Positions 32,578 through 41,090 of a stretch of 64,000 nucleotides of DNA are shown here, one piece after another. Each line of letters opens with the position of its first letter. The stretch's first letter is position 1. Under the pieces are notes generated by a model that was given only the letters and a program-made list of their open reading frames with translations, was not told the origin of the DNA and did no database searches. Location: NCBI RefSeq assembly GCF_000009625.1, contig NC_002678.2:3504001-3568000 (forward strand), given 5' to 3'. Source of the stretch: Mesorhizobium japonicum MAFF 303099 (GTDB taxonomy: Bacteria; Pseudomonadota; Alphaproteobacteria; Rhizobiales; Rhizobiaceae). Position numbers and translations under genes: made by a program.

Positions 32578-34368
32578 ATGCTCGAAATGGCACCGACGAA
32601 ACAGGCAGCCGCATGGCTCGACTCCCTGGGGCAGGCGCTCGCGGCCGGTGATGCGATCGCCGCAAGCAATTTGTTCGTCGACGACTGCTACTGGCGCGAT
32701 CTTCTGACCTTCACCTGGAACGTCACGACCATGGAAGGCCGTGATGCCATCGCCGCCATGCTCAAGGCAACGCTGGCGACGACCAAACCGACCGCATGGC
32801 AGCTCACCGGCGAGGCGACCTCGGACGAAGGCACGATCGAAGCCTGGTTCACCTTCGAGACCGCGGTAGCCTCGGGACAAGGCATCCTGCGGCTGCGCGA
32901 CGGCCGCTGCCGCACCCTGTTCACGGCGATGACCGACCTCAAGGGGTTCGAGGAGCGCAAGGGCTTGGCACGGCCGCTCGGCGTGCGCCACAAGGCCGAC
33001 CCCGAACGCGAGACCTGGTCGGAATCGCGGGCGCGCGAGACGCGCGAGCTCGGCGCTTCGGAGCAGCCCTATTGCCTGGTCATCGGCGGTGGCCAGGGCG
33101 GCATCATGCTGGGCGCGCGGCTGCGGCAGCTCGGCGTGCCGACCATCGTCATCGAGAAGAATGCGCGCCCGGGCGATTCCTGGCGCAACCGCTACCGCAC
33201 GCTCGTGCTGCACGATCCGGTCTGGTACGACCATCTGCCCTACATTCCGTTTCCGGAGAACTGGCCGGTCTTCACGCCCAAGGACAAGATGGGCGACTGG
33301 CTGGAAATGTACACGCGCGTCATGGAGCTCAACTATTGGGTGGCCACCAAATGCCTCAGCGCCTCCTATGACGAGGGGCGGAAGGAGTGGACCGTCGTGG
33401 TCGACCGCGTTGGCCGGCAGATCACGCTGAAGCCGAAACATGTCGTCTTCGCCACCGGCGCCTACGGCCCGCCGCGAAAGATCGACCTGCCCGGTGCCGC
33501 AGCGTTCAAGGGCGAGCTGCTGCATTCCAGCCAGTATGCAAGCGGCGACAAATTCCGCGGCAAGAAGGTCGCCGTCATCGGCGCCGCCAGCTCCGGGCAT
33601 GATGTCTGCGTCGACCTCTGGGAAAGCGGCGCCGACGTCACCATGATCCAGCGCTCGCCGACCACCGTGGTCAAGTCGGACACGCTGATGGAAGTCGGCT
33701 TCGAGATCTTCTCGGAGGGCGCGCTGGCGCGCGGCATCACCACCGAGAAGGCCGACATGATCGTCGCCTCGACGCCCTTCGCGCTGGTGCCCAAGGGCCA
33801 GCGCGCGCTCTACGAGGTGATCAAGGCACGTGACGCGGCCTTCTACGAGCGCCTCAGCGCCTCGGGCTTCGCCATCGATTTCGGCGACGACGAGACCGGC
33901 CTCTTGATGAAGGCCTATCGCACCGGCTCCGGCTTCTACATCGATGTCGGCGCCTCCGACCTGATCATCGACGGCAAGATCGGCATCCGCAGCGGCGTCG
34001 CCATCAAGGCGCTGACGGCGAAAGGTATCCTGTTCGAGGACGGCAGCGAGCTCGAGGTCGACGCCATCATCGCCTGCACCGGCTACCAGTCGATGAACGA
34101 GAATGTCGCGGCACTGGTCTCGCGCGAAGTCGCCGACAAGGTCGGCCCCTGCTGGGGCCTCGGCTCCGGCGTCAAGGGCGATCCCGGCCCCTGGCAAGGC
34201 GAGCTGCGCAACATGTGGAAGCCGACGGCGCAGGAAGCGCTGTGGTTCCACGGTGGCAATCTGGCGCTGTCGCGGTTTTATTCGAAATATGTGGCGCTGC
34301 AGATCAAGGCACGCATGGAGGGGATTGCCACGCCGGTTTACGGGAAGCCGAGCAATTCGAGACGATAG
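32578..34368 (+). CDS. Flavin-dependent monooxygenase with N-terminal NTF2-like domain
   Basis: This 596-residue protein combines an N-terminal SnoaL/NTF2-like domain (residues 1-130: AASNLFVDDCYWRDLLTFTW, MEGRDAIAAML) with a flavin monooxygenase of the FMO/Baeyer-Villiger group. The FAD motif is VIGGGQGGIMLGARL (about 164-178), the FMO identifying sequence FKGELLHSSQY is near residue 305, and the NADPH motif VIGAASSGHDV near 330. ATGY-type residues near the end appear as CTGYQSM. It probably inserts oxygen into a nucleophilic heteroatom or ketone; the substrate is unknown. The ATG has GAGAGGAAC upstream. It is followed by a repeat pair and then convergent genes. Confidence 0.9.
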   Translation: MLEMAPTKQAAAWLDSLGQALAAGDAIAASNLFVDDCYWRDLLTFTWNVTTMEGRDAIAAMLKATLATTKPTAWQLTGEATSDEGTIEAWFTFETAVASGQGILRLRDGRCRTLFTAMTDLKGFEERKGLARPLGVRHKADPERETWSESRARETRELGASEQPYCLVIGGGQGGIMLGARLRQLGVPTIVIEKNARPGDSWRNRYRTLVLHDPVWYDHLPYIPFPENWPVFTPKDKMGDWLEMYTRVMELNYWVATKCLSASYDEGRKEWTVVVDRVGRQITLKPKHVVFATGAYGPPRKIDLPGAAAFKGELLHSSQYASGDKFRGKKVAVIGAASSGHDVCVDLWESGADVTMIQRSPTTVVKSDTLMEVGFEIFSEGALARGITTEKADMIVASTPFALVPKGQRALYEVIKARDAAFYERLSASGFAIDFGDDETGLLMKAYRTGSGFYIDVGASDLIIDGKIGIRSGVAIKALTAKGILFEDGSELEVDAIIACTGYQSMNENVAALVSREVADKVGPCWGLGSGVKGDPGPWQGELRNMWKPTAQEALWFHGGNLALSRFYSKYVALQIKARMEGIATPVYGKPSNSRR

Positions 34369-34379
34369 CATCCCGTGAG

Positions 34380-34603
34380 TTCGTCATCCTAGGGCGAAGC
34401 AAGGAGCGAAGCGACGCGGCGCAGACCCTAGGATCCATGCCGTGCCATTCATCACATGCGAATGCGGACCAGAACTAGCTGCCAATGCACGAACGGCGAT
34501 AAAAGACGGCGTTCTGATCCGTTGCATTCTTCGGTGGCGGTCGCGGCATGGATCCTAGGGTCTCCGCTCCGCTTCGCTTCGCTCCCGCCCTAGGATGACG
34601 AGG
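34380..34603. repeat. Paired inverted repeat element without a gene
   Basis: The left arm (34380-34445) is identical to bases 799-864 of the GIY-YIG element, and the right arm (34543-34603) is a slightly diverged inverted copy. The inner 97 bases are non-coding but contain, on the minus strand at 34510-34521, the CGGATCAGAACG motif also found inside the GIY-YIG element. It fills the 291-base gap between the FMO gene and the convergent amidohydrolase. Confidence 0.85.
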
Positions 34604-34659
34604 GTCGCACAGCACTTATAGAGGAACTCGACACTCCGAGCCCTCACGGGCATCCCCCC

Positions 34660-35895
34660 TCACTCATGCCGGTGCCCGAAATGCCGCGCCGCCACCTCGA
34701 CATGCGTATGCGCAGCATGCGCCTCGAAACGCTCGGTCTCGCTGACATCGTTCACCGCCTCGTTCGGCCACCAGGTGCCGCCGATGGCGATGCCTTCCGA
34801 CACCAGCCGCTGGTCGGCGACCAGCGAGGCGCCGACCGCGTCGACGAAGGTGAACCGGCCGGACCGCTGGCGAAGCACGACGACGTCGCCGACGGTGCCG
34901 ACCGCCAGCGTGCCGAGATCCGGCCTGGCGATCGCCCGCGCCGGCGCTTGGGTCGCGGCGCGCAGCACTTCGACCAGCGGCATGCCGAGCGCCATCAGCT
35001 TCGACATGCAGACCAGTATGTCGAAGGCCGGCCCGTCGACGCAGTAGAGATGCACGTCGCTCGAGATGACGTCCGGCGCCAGCCCCTCGGCCAGCATGGC
35101 GCGCGCCACGTCGAAATCGAACGAACCCATGCCATGGCCGAGATCGAAGATGACGCCGCGCTCGCGCGCCAGCCGCATGTTGGGTCGCACCGCGCCGGAG
35201 GCGAAGACCGGCGCGTTGGGGAACGGCCGGAAGCAATGGGTGAGGATATCACCGCGGCGCAGGCGCGGCAGCACTTCCGAGCGGCCGGGCGGCGGCTCGT
35301 CAATATGCGCCATCAGCGGCAGGCCGGCTTTGTCGGCGGCCTCGAGCGCCAGGTCGACCGGCGCGATGCCGCTGGTGCCGCCGGCATGCTTGCCGGAGCG
35401 GACCTTCACCCCGACGACGACATCGGCGTGCTCGCGCGCGGCGGCGACCACCTCGCGCGGTTCGCAGAGCCTCAGATCGCCGCACTCGCCGACCGACACC
35501 GACTGCGAGAAGCCGAAAATGCCGGCAAAGGAAATGTTGACATAGGCCAGGATGCGCACCCTGGACCGCTCCATGACATGGCGGCGGAAGCCGAGGAAAT
35601 TGCCGGCGCCGGCGCTGCCGGCATCGATGAAGGTGGTTGTGCCGCTTTTGGCCGCCAGCCGGTCGGCATCGACGCCGAGCGAGGTGCCGCCCCAATAGAC
35701 GTGGCTGTGCAGGTCGACCAGGCCAGGCGCGACGATGCAGCCCGTCGCGTCGACGATCTGCTCGGCGCGATCCGCAGGGATATCGGCGTCGATCGCCGCG
35801 ACCCGGCCATTGGCGATGGCGACATCGCGTGGCGCGTCGATGCCGGACGCCGGATCGATCAGGCGTCCGCCCTTCAGCAGGAGGTCGAATTGCAT
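34660..35895 (-). CDS. Amidohydrolase/deacetylase family metallohydrolase
   Basis: This 411-residue protein is an amidohydrolase-superfamily TIM barrel. It opens with the metallo-dependent hydrolase N-terminus MQFDLLLKGGRLIDPASGID, has the HxH metal site in LVDLHSHVYWGG (about 60-71), a lysine likely carboxylated in VVGVKVR, His in LMAHIDEPP and ILTHCF, and Asp in ISSDVHLY. The closing strand carries GTVGDVVVLRQ. This group includes dihydroorotase-like and D-amino-acid deacylase-like enzymes; the EF_0837/AHA_3915 type fits the pattern best. ATG 35895 has CGGAGGTT upstream. It lies 32 bases after the RidA gene, so they form one operon. Confidence 0.87.
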   Translation of the reverse strand: MQFDLLLKGGRLIDPASGIDAPRDVAIANGRVAAIDADIPADRAEQIVDATGCIVAPGLVDLHSHVYWGGTSLGVDADRLAAKSGTTTFIDAGSAGAGNFLGFRRHVMERSRVRILAYVNISFAGIFGFSQSVSVGECGDLRLCEPREVVAAAREHADVVVGVKVRSGKHAGGTSGIAPVDLALEAADKAGLPLMAHIDEPPPGRSEVLPRLRRGDILTHCFRPFPNAPVFASGAVRPNMRLARERGVIFDLGHGMGSFDFDVARAMLAEGLAPDVISSDVHLYCVDGPAFDILVCMSKLMALGMPLVEVLRAATQAPARAIARPDLGTLAVGTVGDVVVLRQRSGRFTFVDAVGASLVADQRLVSEGIAIGGTWWPNEAVNDVSETERFEAHAAHTHVEVAARHFGHRHE

Positions 35896-35927
35896 TTTGG
35901 GAACCTCCGGTTTTCTGCGTTGCCGTC

Positions 35928-36293
35928 CTAGACGGGCCTGTAGGCGACCGCCTCGACCTCGATCTTGATGTCGATCATCAGCCGCGATTCGACCGTGGTG
36001 CGGGCCGGCGGGTTCTTCGGGAAATGCCTGGCGTAGACCGCGTTGAAGGCGCCGAAATCGCGCGCGTCTCCCAGCCAGACGGTGGTCTTCACCACGTCGT
36101 CCAGCGTACAGCCGGCCAAGGCCAGCGCCGCCTTCACATTGGCGAGCACCTGCTCGGTCTGTTCCGTGATGCCGCCTTTCACCACGATGCCGTCGCTGCC
36201 GACCGGAACCTGGCCAGAGACATAGACGAAGTCGCCGGCCCGCACGGCGGGCGACAGCGGCACATGGGATGTTCCAAAAGTCTGCTTGGGCAA
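35928..36293 (-). CDS. RidA family protein
   Basis: This ~121-residue protein shows the RidA/YjgF signature: VRAGDFVYVSGQVPVGSDG, TEQVLANVKAALALAGCTLD, and NPPARTTVES with the conserved Arg that holds the substrate carboxylate. RidA proteins hydrolyse reactive 2-aminoacrylate and related imines. The proposed start is a TTG at 36293 because GAGGAG lies just upstream and the protein then begins at PKQTFGTSHVPLSP as relatives do; an in-frame ATG at 36341 would add 16 non-family residues. It is the first gene of an operon with the amidohydrolase, which suggests imine or enamine products from that pathway. Confidence 0.83.
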   Translation of the reverse strand: MPKQTFGTSHVPLSPAVRAGDFVYVSGQVPVGSDGIVVKGGITEQTEQVLANVKAALALAGCTLDDVVKTTVWLGDARDFGAFNAVYARHFPKNPPARTTVESRLMIDIKIEVEAVAYRPV

Positions 36294-36515
36294 GGGATTG
36301 GCTCCTCTGACGACGCGACAGGGCACCAGGGCGGCGCCCACTTCCGCGCAGATTTATCCCGATCGGGCCGGTCCCGATAGGGCTCTTGTTGGAAAGCAAC
36401 ATTCTTCAGAAAAATCCGTGTTGCTTTATTACAGGGGCGCTTGCATCGTGCGCGCCTGCCGGACGGCTTCCAGGCCGCGGCGACAGATGCCTGCGCGAGA
36501 CCGGAGAAACCGAGA

Positions 36516-37001
36516 ATGACCTTCGACAAGAACCCGTTTCCTTCAGGCGATGCCGACCGCCATGCGCTGTGGGAGATGCTGGTGCGGCGCGACATCGACG
36601 CTTTCATCGGCCAGGACTGGCCCATGGTCGAGCACGATTTCATCGTCGATAGCTTCTTCGGCATGCATGCGCATTTCCTCGCCAATGCCGATGCCTGGCG
36701 ACTGCAGTTCCCGAGGCTGGAGATCTACCGCGACGAGTGGCTGCGCCAGGCCAAGGAGACCGCGGCGACCAAATTCGCCGAGCCGTTGCGCGAGGCGCTG
36801 TTTCGCGTCACCAATCTGCGCGACATCGATGTCGACGGCGACCGCGCCGTGCTGCACAAGAAGTTCGACGGCACCGTCGCCAAGGCGGATGGCAGCGTCG
36901 ACCGGCTGAAATGGCAGACGCTGTATTTTTGCCGGAAGGTCGAAGGCAGATGGAAGATCGCCGGCTTCGTCGGCTACCTGCCCTATCCGCTGGGAGCCTG
37001 A
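36516..37001 (+). CDS. NTF2/SnoaL-like protein of unknown function
   Basis: This 161-residue protein begins MTFDKNPFPSGDADRHALWE and has the curved sheet pattern of the NTF2-like fold: WEMLVRRDIDAFIGQDWPMV at the N-terminus, DGDRAVLHKKFDG in the middle, and a closing strand WKIAGFVGYLPYP. ATG 36516 with CCGGAGAAA upstream is preferred over the frame start at 36441. There is no signal peptide. The fold is used for enzymes (isomerases, dehydratases) and for binding domains, so the role cannot be assigned. It is divergent from the RidA-amidohydrolase operon, sharing a ~220-base region, and may act on the same metabolite. Confidence 0.7.
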   Translation: MTFDKNPFPSGDADRHALWEMLVRRDIDAFIGQDWPMVEHDFIVDSFFGMHAHFLANADAWRLQFPRLEIYRDEWLRQAKETAATKFAEPLREALFRVTNLRDIDVDGDRAVLHKKFDGTVAKADGSVDRLKWQTLYFCRKVEGRWKIAGFVGYLPYPLGA

Positions 37002-37116
37002 GCGCGCCGTAGCGGGGACGGGTTGAAGGCTGTGGTGGCGGGATTGGCCATTCGTTCGTCGGCTATCATAGACGTTCAGAGTTAGCCGAGGCCGCCCCCC
37101 GCTAATCCCCCAGCCG

Positions 37117-38187
37117 CTATCGCCCGACCAGCACCGCGGCTCGGTAGGCCGGATTGCCGTACCAGGCCATCCGGTCGAGATCCGCCGCCCTGACCGGAAG
37201 GTCGACGACGTCCACAGGCTGTTCGAGCCGGTCGGGCTCGATCCAGGGATCGTTGAGGAAATAGATGCCGTCGCCATGGTCATGGACGAGCACCCAGTGC
37301 GGGCAGGTGTGGCCCATCATAGGCGCCTGATCGATCAGCACCAGCGCCAGAAGGCCGCGATCGAGCGCCTGGCCGATCTCTTCGACGGCAAAGGCGCGCG
37401 CCTCGATCGGCAATGACGCGGCTTCGGCCTCGCGCTTGAAACCGGCCTGCACGAAGCTCATCAGGCCGCGCCTTTCCTCGGAGCTTGCCCGGTCGAGGAA
37501 GATCGGTTCGGCGCTGCTCATGAAGATTTCGACCCGCAGGCCGCGCCGGTGCGCCGCCAGCGCCAGCCCGTAGGGGTCGCAGCCGCCCGGGCCGCTCGGG
37601 CCGATGATGGTGGTGGCCTCGCGCCAGAGCTCGACCTCCAGCGCCCGGTCCGGCCGCAAGGCGGGATCGAGCCCGGCCATCGCCATGGCCAGCGCCGACG
37701 GCCCGCAGGTAAAACCCGCCGTCTGCGGCCAGGATGGCGGAACCTGCCGGCGGGTCGGTTCGCTGCCGATCCAGCGCTGCAGGAAGCCGTCGCGGCGCTG
37801 CCACTGGCCGCCGATGCGCTGCACCATCTCCTCTTCGGCGCGCAGGCAGAGCACGCCCTGTGCAAGCGCCTCCTTCTCCAAGGCCTCGAGCAGGCGCGAG
37901 CGGTCACCCGCGCTGACGTTGGGAGCAGACCAGAACAAGGCGATACGCATCATCGCCGCCGCCGACCGGCCCTGACCGACCACGATCGCCTCCGGGCGGC
38001 CGTCACCGTATTGCGCCACGCCGGTGACATCGGCGATCTCCCGCAGCGCCGCCAGCCGATCGCCGGTCTCGGCCGGCACCGCCGCGATCAGGTCGGCCCA
38101 GACGGCCGCGTGTTCGGCCATGAAGACTGTGACACCGTCTTCAGCCGATACTACTCCTGGCTCCTCGAAGTGCTGCATGACCCGCAA
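37117..38187 (-). CDS. C39-like peptidase family protein with extra N-terminal domain
   Basis: This 356-residue protein has a C-terminal papain-like C39 fold: the nucleophile Cys in AGFTCGPSALAMAMAG (about residue 160), His in CPHWVLVHDHGDG (about 300), and Asp in YFLNDPW. The N-terminal ~140 residues (EDGVTVFMAEHAAVWADLIA and RLLEALEKEALAQGVLCL) resemble a GNAT-like or unrelated alpha/beta domain, an arrangement seen in the DUF3335/peptidase C39 family, sometimes linked to RimI-like acetyltransferases. No ABC transporter part is present, so it is not a bacteriocin exporter. It follows the methyltransferase gene by 20 bases on the same strand. The start codon (38187 or 38178) is uncertain. 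Confidence 0.72.
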   Translation of the reverse strand: MRVMQHFEEPGVVSAEDGVTVFMAEHAAVWADLIAAVPAETGDRLAALREIADVTGVAQYGDGRPEAIVVGQGRSAAAMMRIALFWSAPNVSAGDRSRLLEALEKEALAQGVLCLRAEEEMVQRIGGQWQRRDGFLQRWIGSEPTRRQVPPSWPQTAGFTCGPSALAMAMAGLDPALRPDRALEVELWREATTIIGPSGPGGCDPYGLALAAHRRGLRVEIFMSSAEPIFLDRASSEERRGLMSFVQAGFKREAEAASLPIEARAFAVEEIGQALDRGLLALVLIDQAPMMGHTCPHWVLVHDHGDGIYFLNDPWIEPDRLEQPVDVVDLPVRAADLDRMAWYGNPAYRAAVLVGR

Positions 38188-38207
38188 ATTAACCGGACAA
38201 TGGCCGA

Positions 38208-38843
38208 TCAGTACAGCGTGACGAAGGCCGGGAACAGCAGGCCCGTCTCCCGCAAATACTCGATCAGTTCGATGGCCGGGAAGATGGCGAGGAAATAGAG
38301 CCCGTCAAAGAAGGTGCGCTTGAGCGCGCGCGTCGAGAACTGCAGCTGGTCGTCGTCGCGGTAGAGCAGCGGGTTCGGCCAGAAGCGCGGCGTCGTCTTG
38401 ATATAGGCGGTATAGGCCGGGCCGAACTTGCCCAAGAGATATTCGGCTTCCTTGCGCGCCGTGACGCGGAAGATGAGGAAGCTGGCGACGCCAAGCACGG
38501 CCGCCGCCACCAGCGAGCCGTAGAGCAGACCGATGCCGACCGCACCCACCGTCGAGAAGAAATAGAGGGGGTTCTGGCTCATCGAAAACGGCCCCGTCGA
38601 AACCAGCTCCTCGTTCTTCTTGCCGCCGACATAGAGGATGCTCCACAGCCGGCCGGCAACGCAGGCGAGCACCAGGCAGAAGCCCAGGAATTCGAGCGCT
38701 TCGTGACCGTTCGAGCCCTCGCTGAGCGCCGGCTTGGTGAGGAACAGCAGCAGCACCGCCAGCACCGCCGCCACCCGCACGAAGATCAGCCGCTTGCGCT
38801 GCACGAAAGCCTCTGAAACCGGCTTGAGGGAGGCATAGCTCAT
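38208..38843 (-). CDS. Isoprenylcysteine carboxyl methyltransferase family protein
   Basis: This 211-residue membrane protein has about four transmembrane helices (RVAAVLAVLLLFLTKPAL, ALEFLGFCLVLACVAGRLW, AVGIGLLYGSLVAAAVLGVA) and the family motif TGPFSMSQNPLYFFS (about 97-111), with VTARKEAEYLLGKFGPAY afterwards binding the methyl donor. Such proteins methylate phospholipids or isoprenylcysteine-like carboxylates; bacterial members mostly act on lipids. The start at 38843 (MSYASLKP) has CCAGGAAA upstream; an in-frame ATG at 38879 adds 12 residues. It is probably cotranscribed with the C39-like gene. Confidence 0.85.
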   Translation of the reverse strand: MSYASLKPVSEAFVQRKRLIFVRVAAVLAVLLLFLTKPALSEGSNGHEALEFLGFCLVLACVAGRLWSILYVGGKKNEELVSTGPFSMSQNPLYFFSTVGAVGIGLLYGSLVAAAVLGVASFLIFRVTARKEAEYLLGKFGPAYTAYIKTTPRFWPNPLLYRDDDQLQFSTRALKRTFFDGLYFLAIFPAIELIEYLRETGLLFPAFVTLY

Positions 38844-39106
38844 TCGTGTTTCCTGGAGCACGGATTGCGGGTTCGCCACTGGGGCGCGCCATTGATGGCG
38901 GATACAAGGCGGTCACCTTCTATCAGCGCAGCACGCGGCGTTCGTAAAGGCCTTTTGCGCCAACCGGGGTCATCCTTACGAATTTGTATGCCCCGGGACA
39001 GGCTGGAGTGAAGTCTCTTCCTTATCGTTCAGATGCCGGTCCGCCAATTAGGGGCCGGCTTCAATTACCGCGGCCGGACCACCGGCATCAGATAGGGAAT
39101 GGTTTC

Positions 39107-39364
39107 ATGACAAGATTTGCACTTGCCATCACAGTGGGGACCCTCGCTGTCTCGGCGGCGATTTCCACCGCTTATGCGGCCCCCGCGCCCTGTGAGGAAA
39201 GTTTGAAGGCCCTTCGTGCCGCTGAAGCGGCAGCCAAGCTCAACGACGCCGACAAGAACAAGGTCTCGGAGCTGGAGACCAAGGGCATCGAACGCTGCAA
39301 TGCCGATGACGACAAGCGCGCCGACGACTTCTTCGCCCAGGCCATGAAAGTCATGGGCAAGTAG
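39107..39364 (+). CDS. Small secreted helical protein, function unknown
   Basis: This 85-residue protein has a clear signal peptide (FALAITVGTLAVSAAISTAY, cleavage near AYA-AP) and a mature part of ~60 charged residues with two cysteines (PCEESLKALRAAEAA, ERCNADDD), predicted to be two helices joined by a disulfide. ATG 39107 follows an AGGGA and is the only start that puts the signal peptide at the N-terminus. I do not recognise the family. It stands alone between the methyltransferase-C39 operon and the DUF347 gene. Confidence 0.75.
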   Translation: MTRFALAITVGTLAVSAAISTAYAAPAPCEESLKALRAAEAAAKLNDADKNKVSELETKGIERCNADDDKRADDFFAQAMKVMGK

Positions 39365-39502
39365 TCCATGCCGTCCAAAGCACCCTCGGGCCTCATCCGA
39401 GGGTGTGCAGCGATTGAGATGCATGAAATAGGGTCGAATCGCACGAATCCCTCGCGATGCGCTTTCACCCCCGCCGCAACCATCAACCTCAGGACTTCAG
39501 CC

Positions 39503-40297
39503 ATGCTCCCAACCAACAAGCAGTCTGCCGGACCGAGCCAGAACAGGGTTCCGGAGGTCACGCTCGATTTCTGGCTGATCAAGCTGATGGCGGTCACCAT
39601 GGGCGAGACGGCGGCCGACTATCTCGCCGTCAATCTCGGGCTCGGGCTGACCGTCACCTCGCTGATCATGACCGGCGTGCTGATCGTCGCCCTTGGCCTG
39701 CAGTTCGCGCAGAAACGCTACGTGCCCTGGGCCTACTGGCTGGCGGTGGTGCTGATCAGCGTCGTCGGCACGCTGATCACCGACAACCTCGTCGACACGT
39801 TCGGCGTGCGCCTGCAGACGACGACGATTGCCTTCTCGGTCGCGCTCGCGGCGACTTTCGCGGTCTGGTACGCCAGCGAAAGAACATTGTCGATCCACAC
39901 CATCTTCACGACGAGGCGGGAGATCTTCTACTGGCTGGCGATCCTGTTCACCTTCTCGCTCGGCACCGCCGCCGGCGATCTCGTCGCCGAGAGTTTCGAC
40001 ATGGGCTATCTCACGTCGGGCCTTATGTTCGGCGGCGTCATCGCGCTGATCGCGCTTGCCTATTATCTCATCCACCTGGACGCCATCCTCGCCTTCTGGC
40101 TGGCCTATATCCTGACGCGCCCGCTCGGCGCCTCCTTCGGCGATCTTCTGTCGCAACCGCTCGAATATGGCGGCCTCGGCTTCGGCACCACCTTCACCAG
40201 CCTGATCTTCCTGGGTTGCATCGCTGCACTCGTTCTCTACATGACGCTGAAGAGAACGGCCGACGATGCCGACGAGATCCTGCTCGAATCGGACTGA
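39503..40297 (+). CDS. COG4705 membrane protein with four DUF347 repeats
   Basis: This 264-residue integral membrane protein is built of four tandem two-helix repeats that each begin with an aromatic-Trp-Leu and carry a Gly and an Asp: FWLIKLMAVTMGETAADYLA, YWLAVVLISVVGTLITDNLV, YWLAILFTFSLGTAAGDLVA and FWLAYILTRPLGASFGDLLS. That is the DUF347/COG4705 pattern, a putative small-solute or metal-linked membrane family of unknown function. ATG 39503 follows AGGA and precedes the first repeat. The gene lies 109 bases upstream of the two-component system on the same strand and could be its target or partner. Confidence 0.88.
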   Translation: MLPTNKQSAGPSQNRVPEVTLDFWLIKLMAVTMGETAADYLAVNLGLGLTVTSLIMTGVLIVALGLQFAQKRYVPWAYWLAVVLISVVGTLITDNLVDTFGVRLQTTTIAFSVALAATFAVWYASERTLSIHTIFTTRREIFYWLAILFTFSLGTAAGDLVAESFDMGYLTSGLMFGGVIALIALAYYLIHLDAILAFWLAYILTRPLGASFGDLLSQPLEYGGLGFGTTFTSLIFLGCIAALVLYMTLKRTADDADEILLESD

Positions 40298-40406
40298 CGG
40301 CGAGCACCGCAGCCGGCCTCGTTAGCGCCCAGGGCTCGACCATCCTAGGAACGGGGCCATGCCGGTGATAGCCTGTGCCCGATATCGGCAATCAACCGGA
40401 ACGGCG

Positions 40407-41090
40407 ATGCGACTTCTTCTTGTCGAGGACGACCAAAAGACAGCGGACTATATCGTCAGGGGACTGACCGAGGCCGGCCATGTCTGCGACCTCCTGCGCA
40501 ACGGCCATGACGCGCTTTTCGCCGCCACCAGCGGCAGCTATGACGTGATCGTCGCCGACCGCATGATCCCGGGTCTCGACGGCCTGTCGATGGTCAAGGC
40601 GGCGCGCGCGGCGGGCGTGCGCACGCCGGCGATCTTCCTCACCTCCATCGGCGGCATCGACGATCGCGTCGAGGGTCTGGAGGCCGGCGGCGACGACTAT
40701 CTGGTCAAGCCTTTCGCCTTTTCCGAGCTGCTTGCCCGCATCAACGCGCTTGGCCGGCGGCCGGCGGCGCAGGAGCAGAAGACGGTGCTGCGGGTCGCCG
40801 ACCTCGAAATGGACCTCATCATGCGGCGCGTCACGCGCCAGGGCCAGCCGATCGACCTGCAGCCGCGCGAATTCAGCCTGCTCGAGGTGCTGATGCGCGG
40901 CGAGGGCCGCGTCATCACCCGCACCATGCTTCTGGAGCGCGTCTGGGACTTTCATTTCGATCCCAAGACCAGTGTCGTCGAGACCCATATCAGCCGGCTG
41001 CGGGCCAAGGTCGACAAGCCGTTCGAGGCCCAGCTCATCCATACCATCCGCAACACCGGCTACAGCCTGCACGCACCGCTTGCGCCATGA
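40407..41090 (+). CDS. OmpR/PhoB-family response regulator
   Basis: This 227-residue protein has a receiver domain with Asp8/Asp9 pair (LVEDDQ), the phosphoacceptor Asp51 in VIVADRMIPGLDG, and Lys in DYLVKPF, then a winged-helix output domain ending THISRLRAKVDKP and TIRNTGYSLHAP. The residue after Asp51 is Arg rather than the common Leu/Val, which is unusual but not disabling. Its stop overlaps the kinase ATG (ATGA), so the pair is cotranslated. It probably regulates the secreted-protein/ABC operon that starts at 42598. Confidence 0.95.
   Translation: MRLLLVEDDQKTADYIVRGLTEAGHVCDLLRNGHDALFAATSGSYDVIVADRMIPGLDGLSMVKAARAAGVRTPAIFLTSIGGIDDRVEGLEAGGDDYLVKPFAFSELLARINALGRRPAAQEQKTVLRVADLEMDLIMRRVTRQGQPIDLQPREFSLLEVLMRGEGRVITRTMLLERVWDFHFDPKTSVVETHISRLRAKVDKPFEAQLIHTIRNTGYSLHAPLAP

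Noticed and set aside
32427..32669. A short minus-strand frame ending in MPLDGVWATDTNMRMAVTSS, with host-like codon use
   Set aside because: Its upper part lies inside the FMO gene, it has no recognisable start or family, and the non-overlapping part is only about 50 residues; it could be the remnant of a gene, but I cannot support that.
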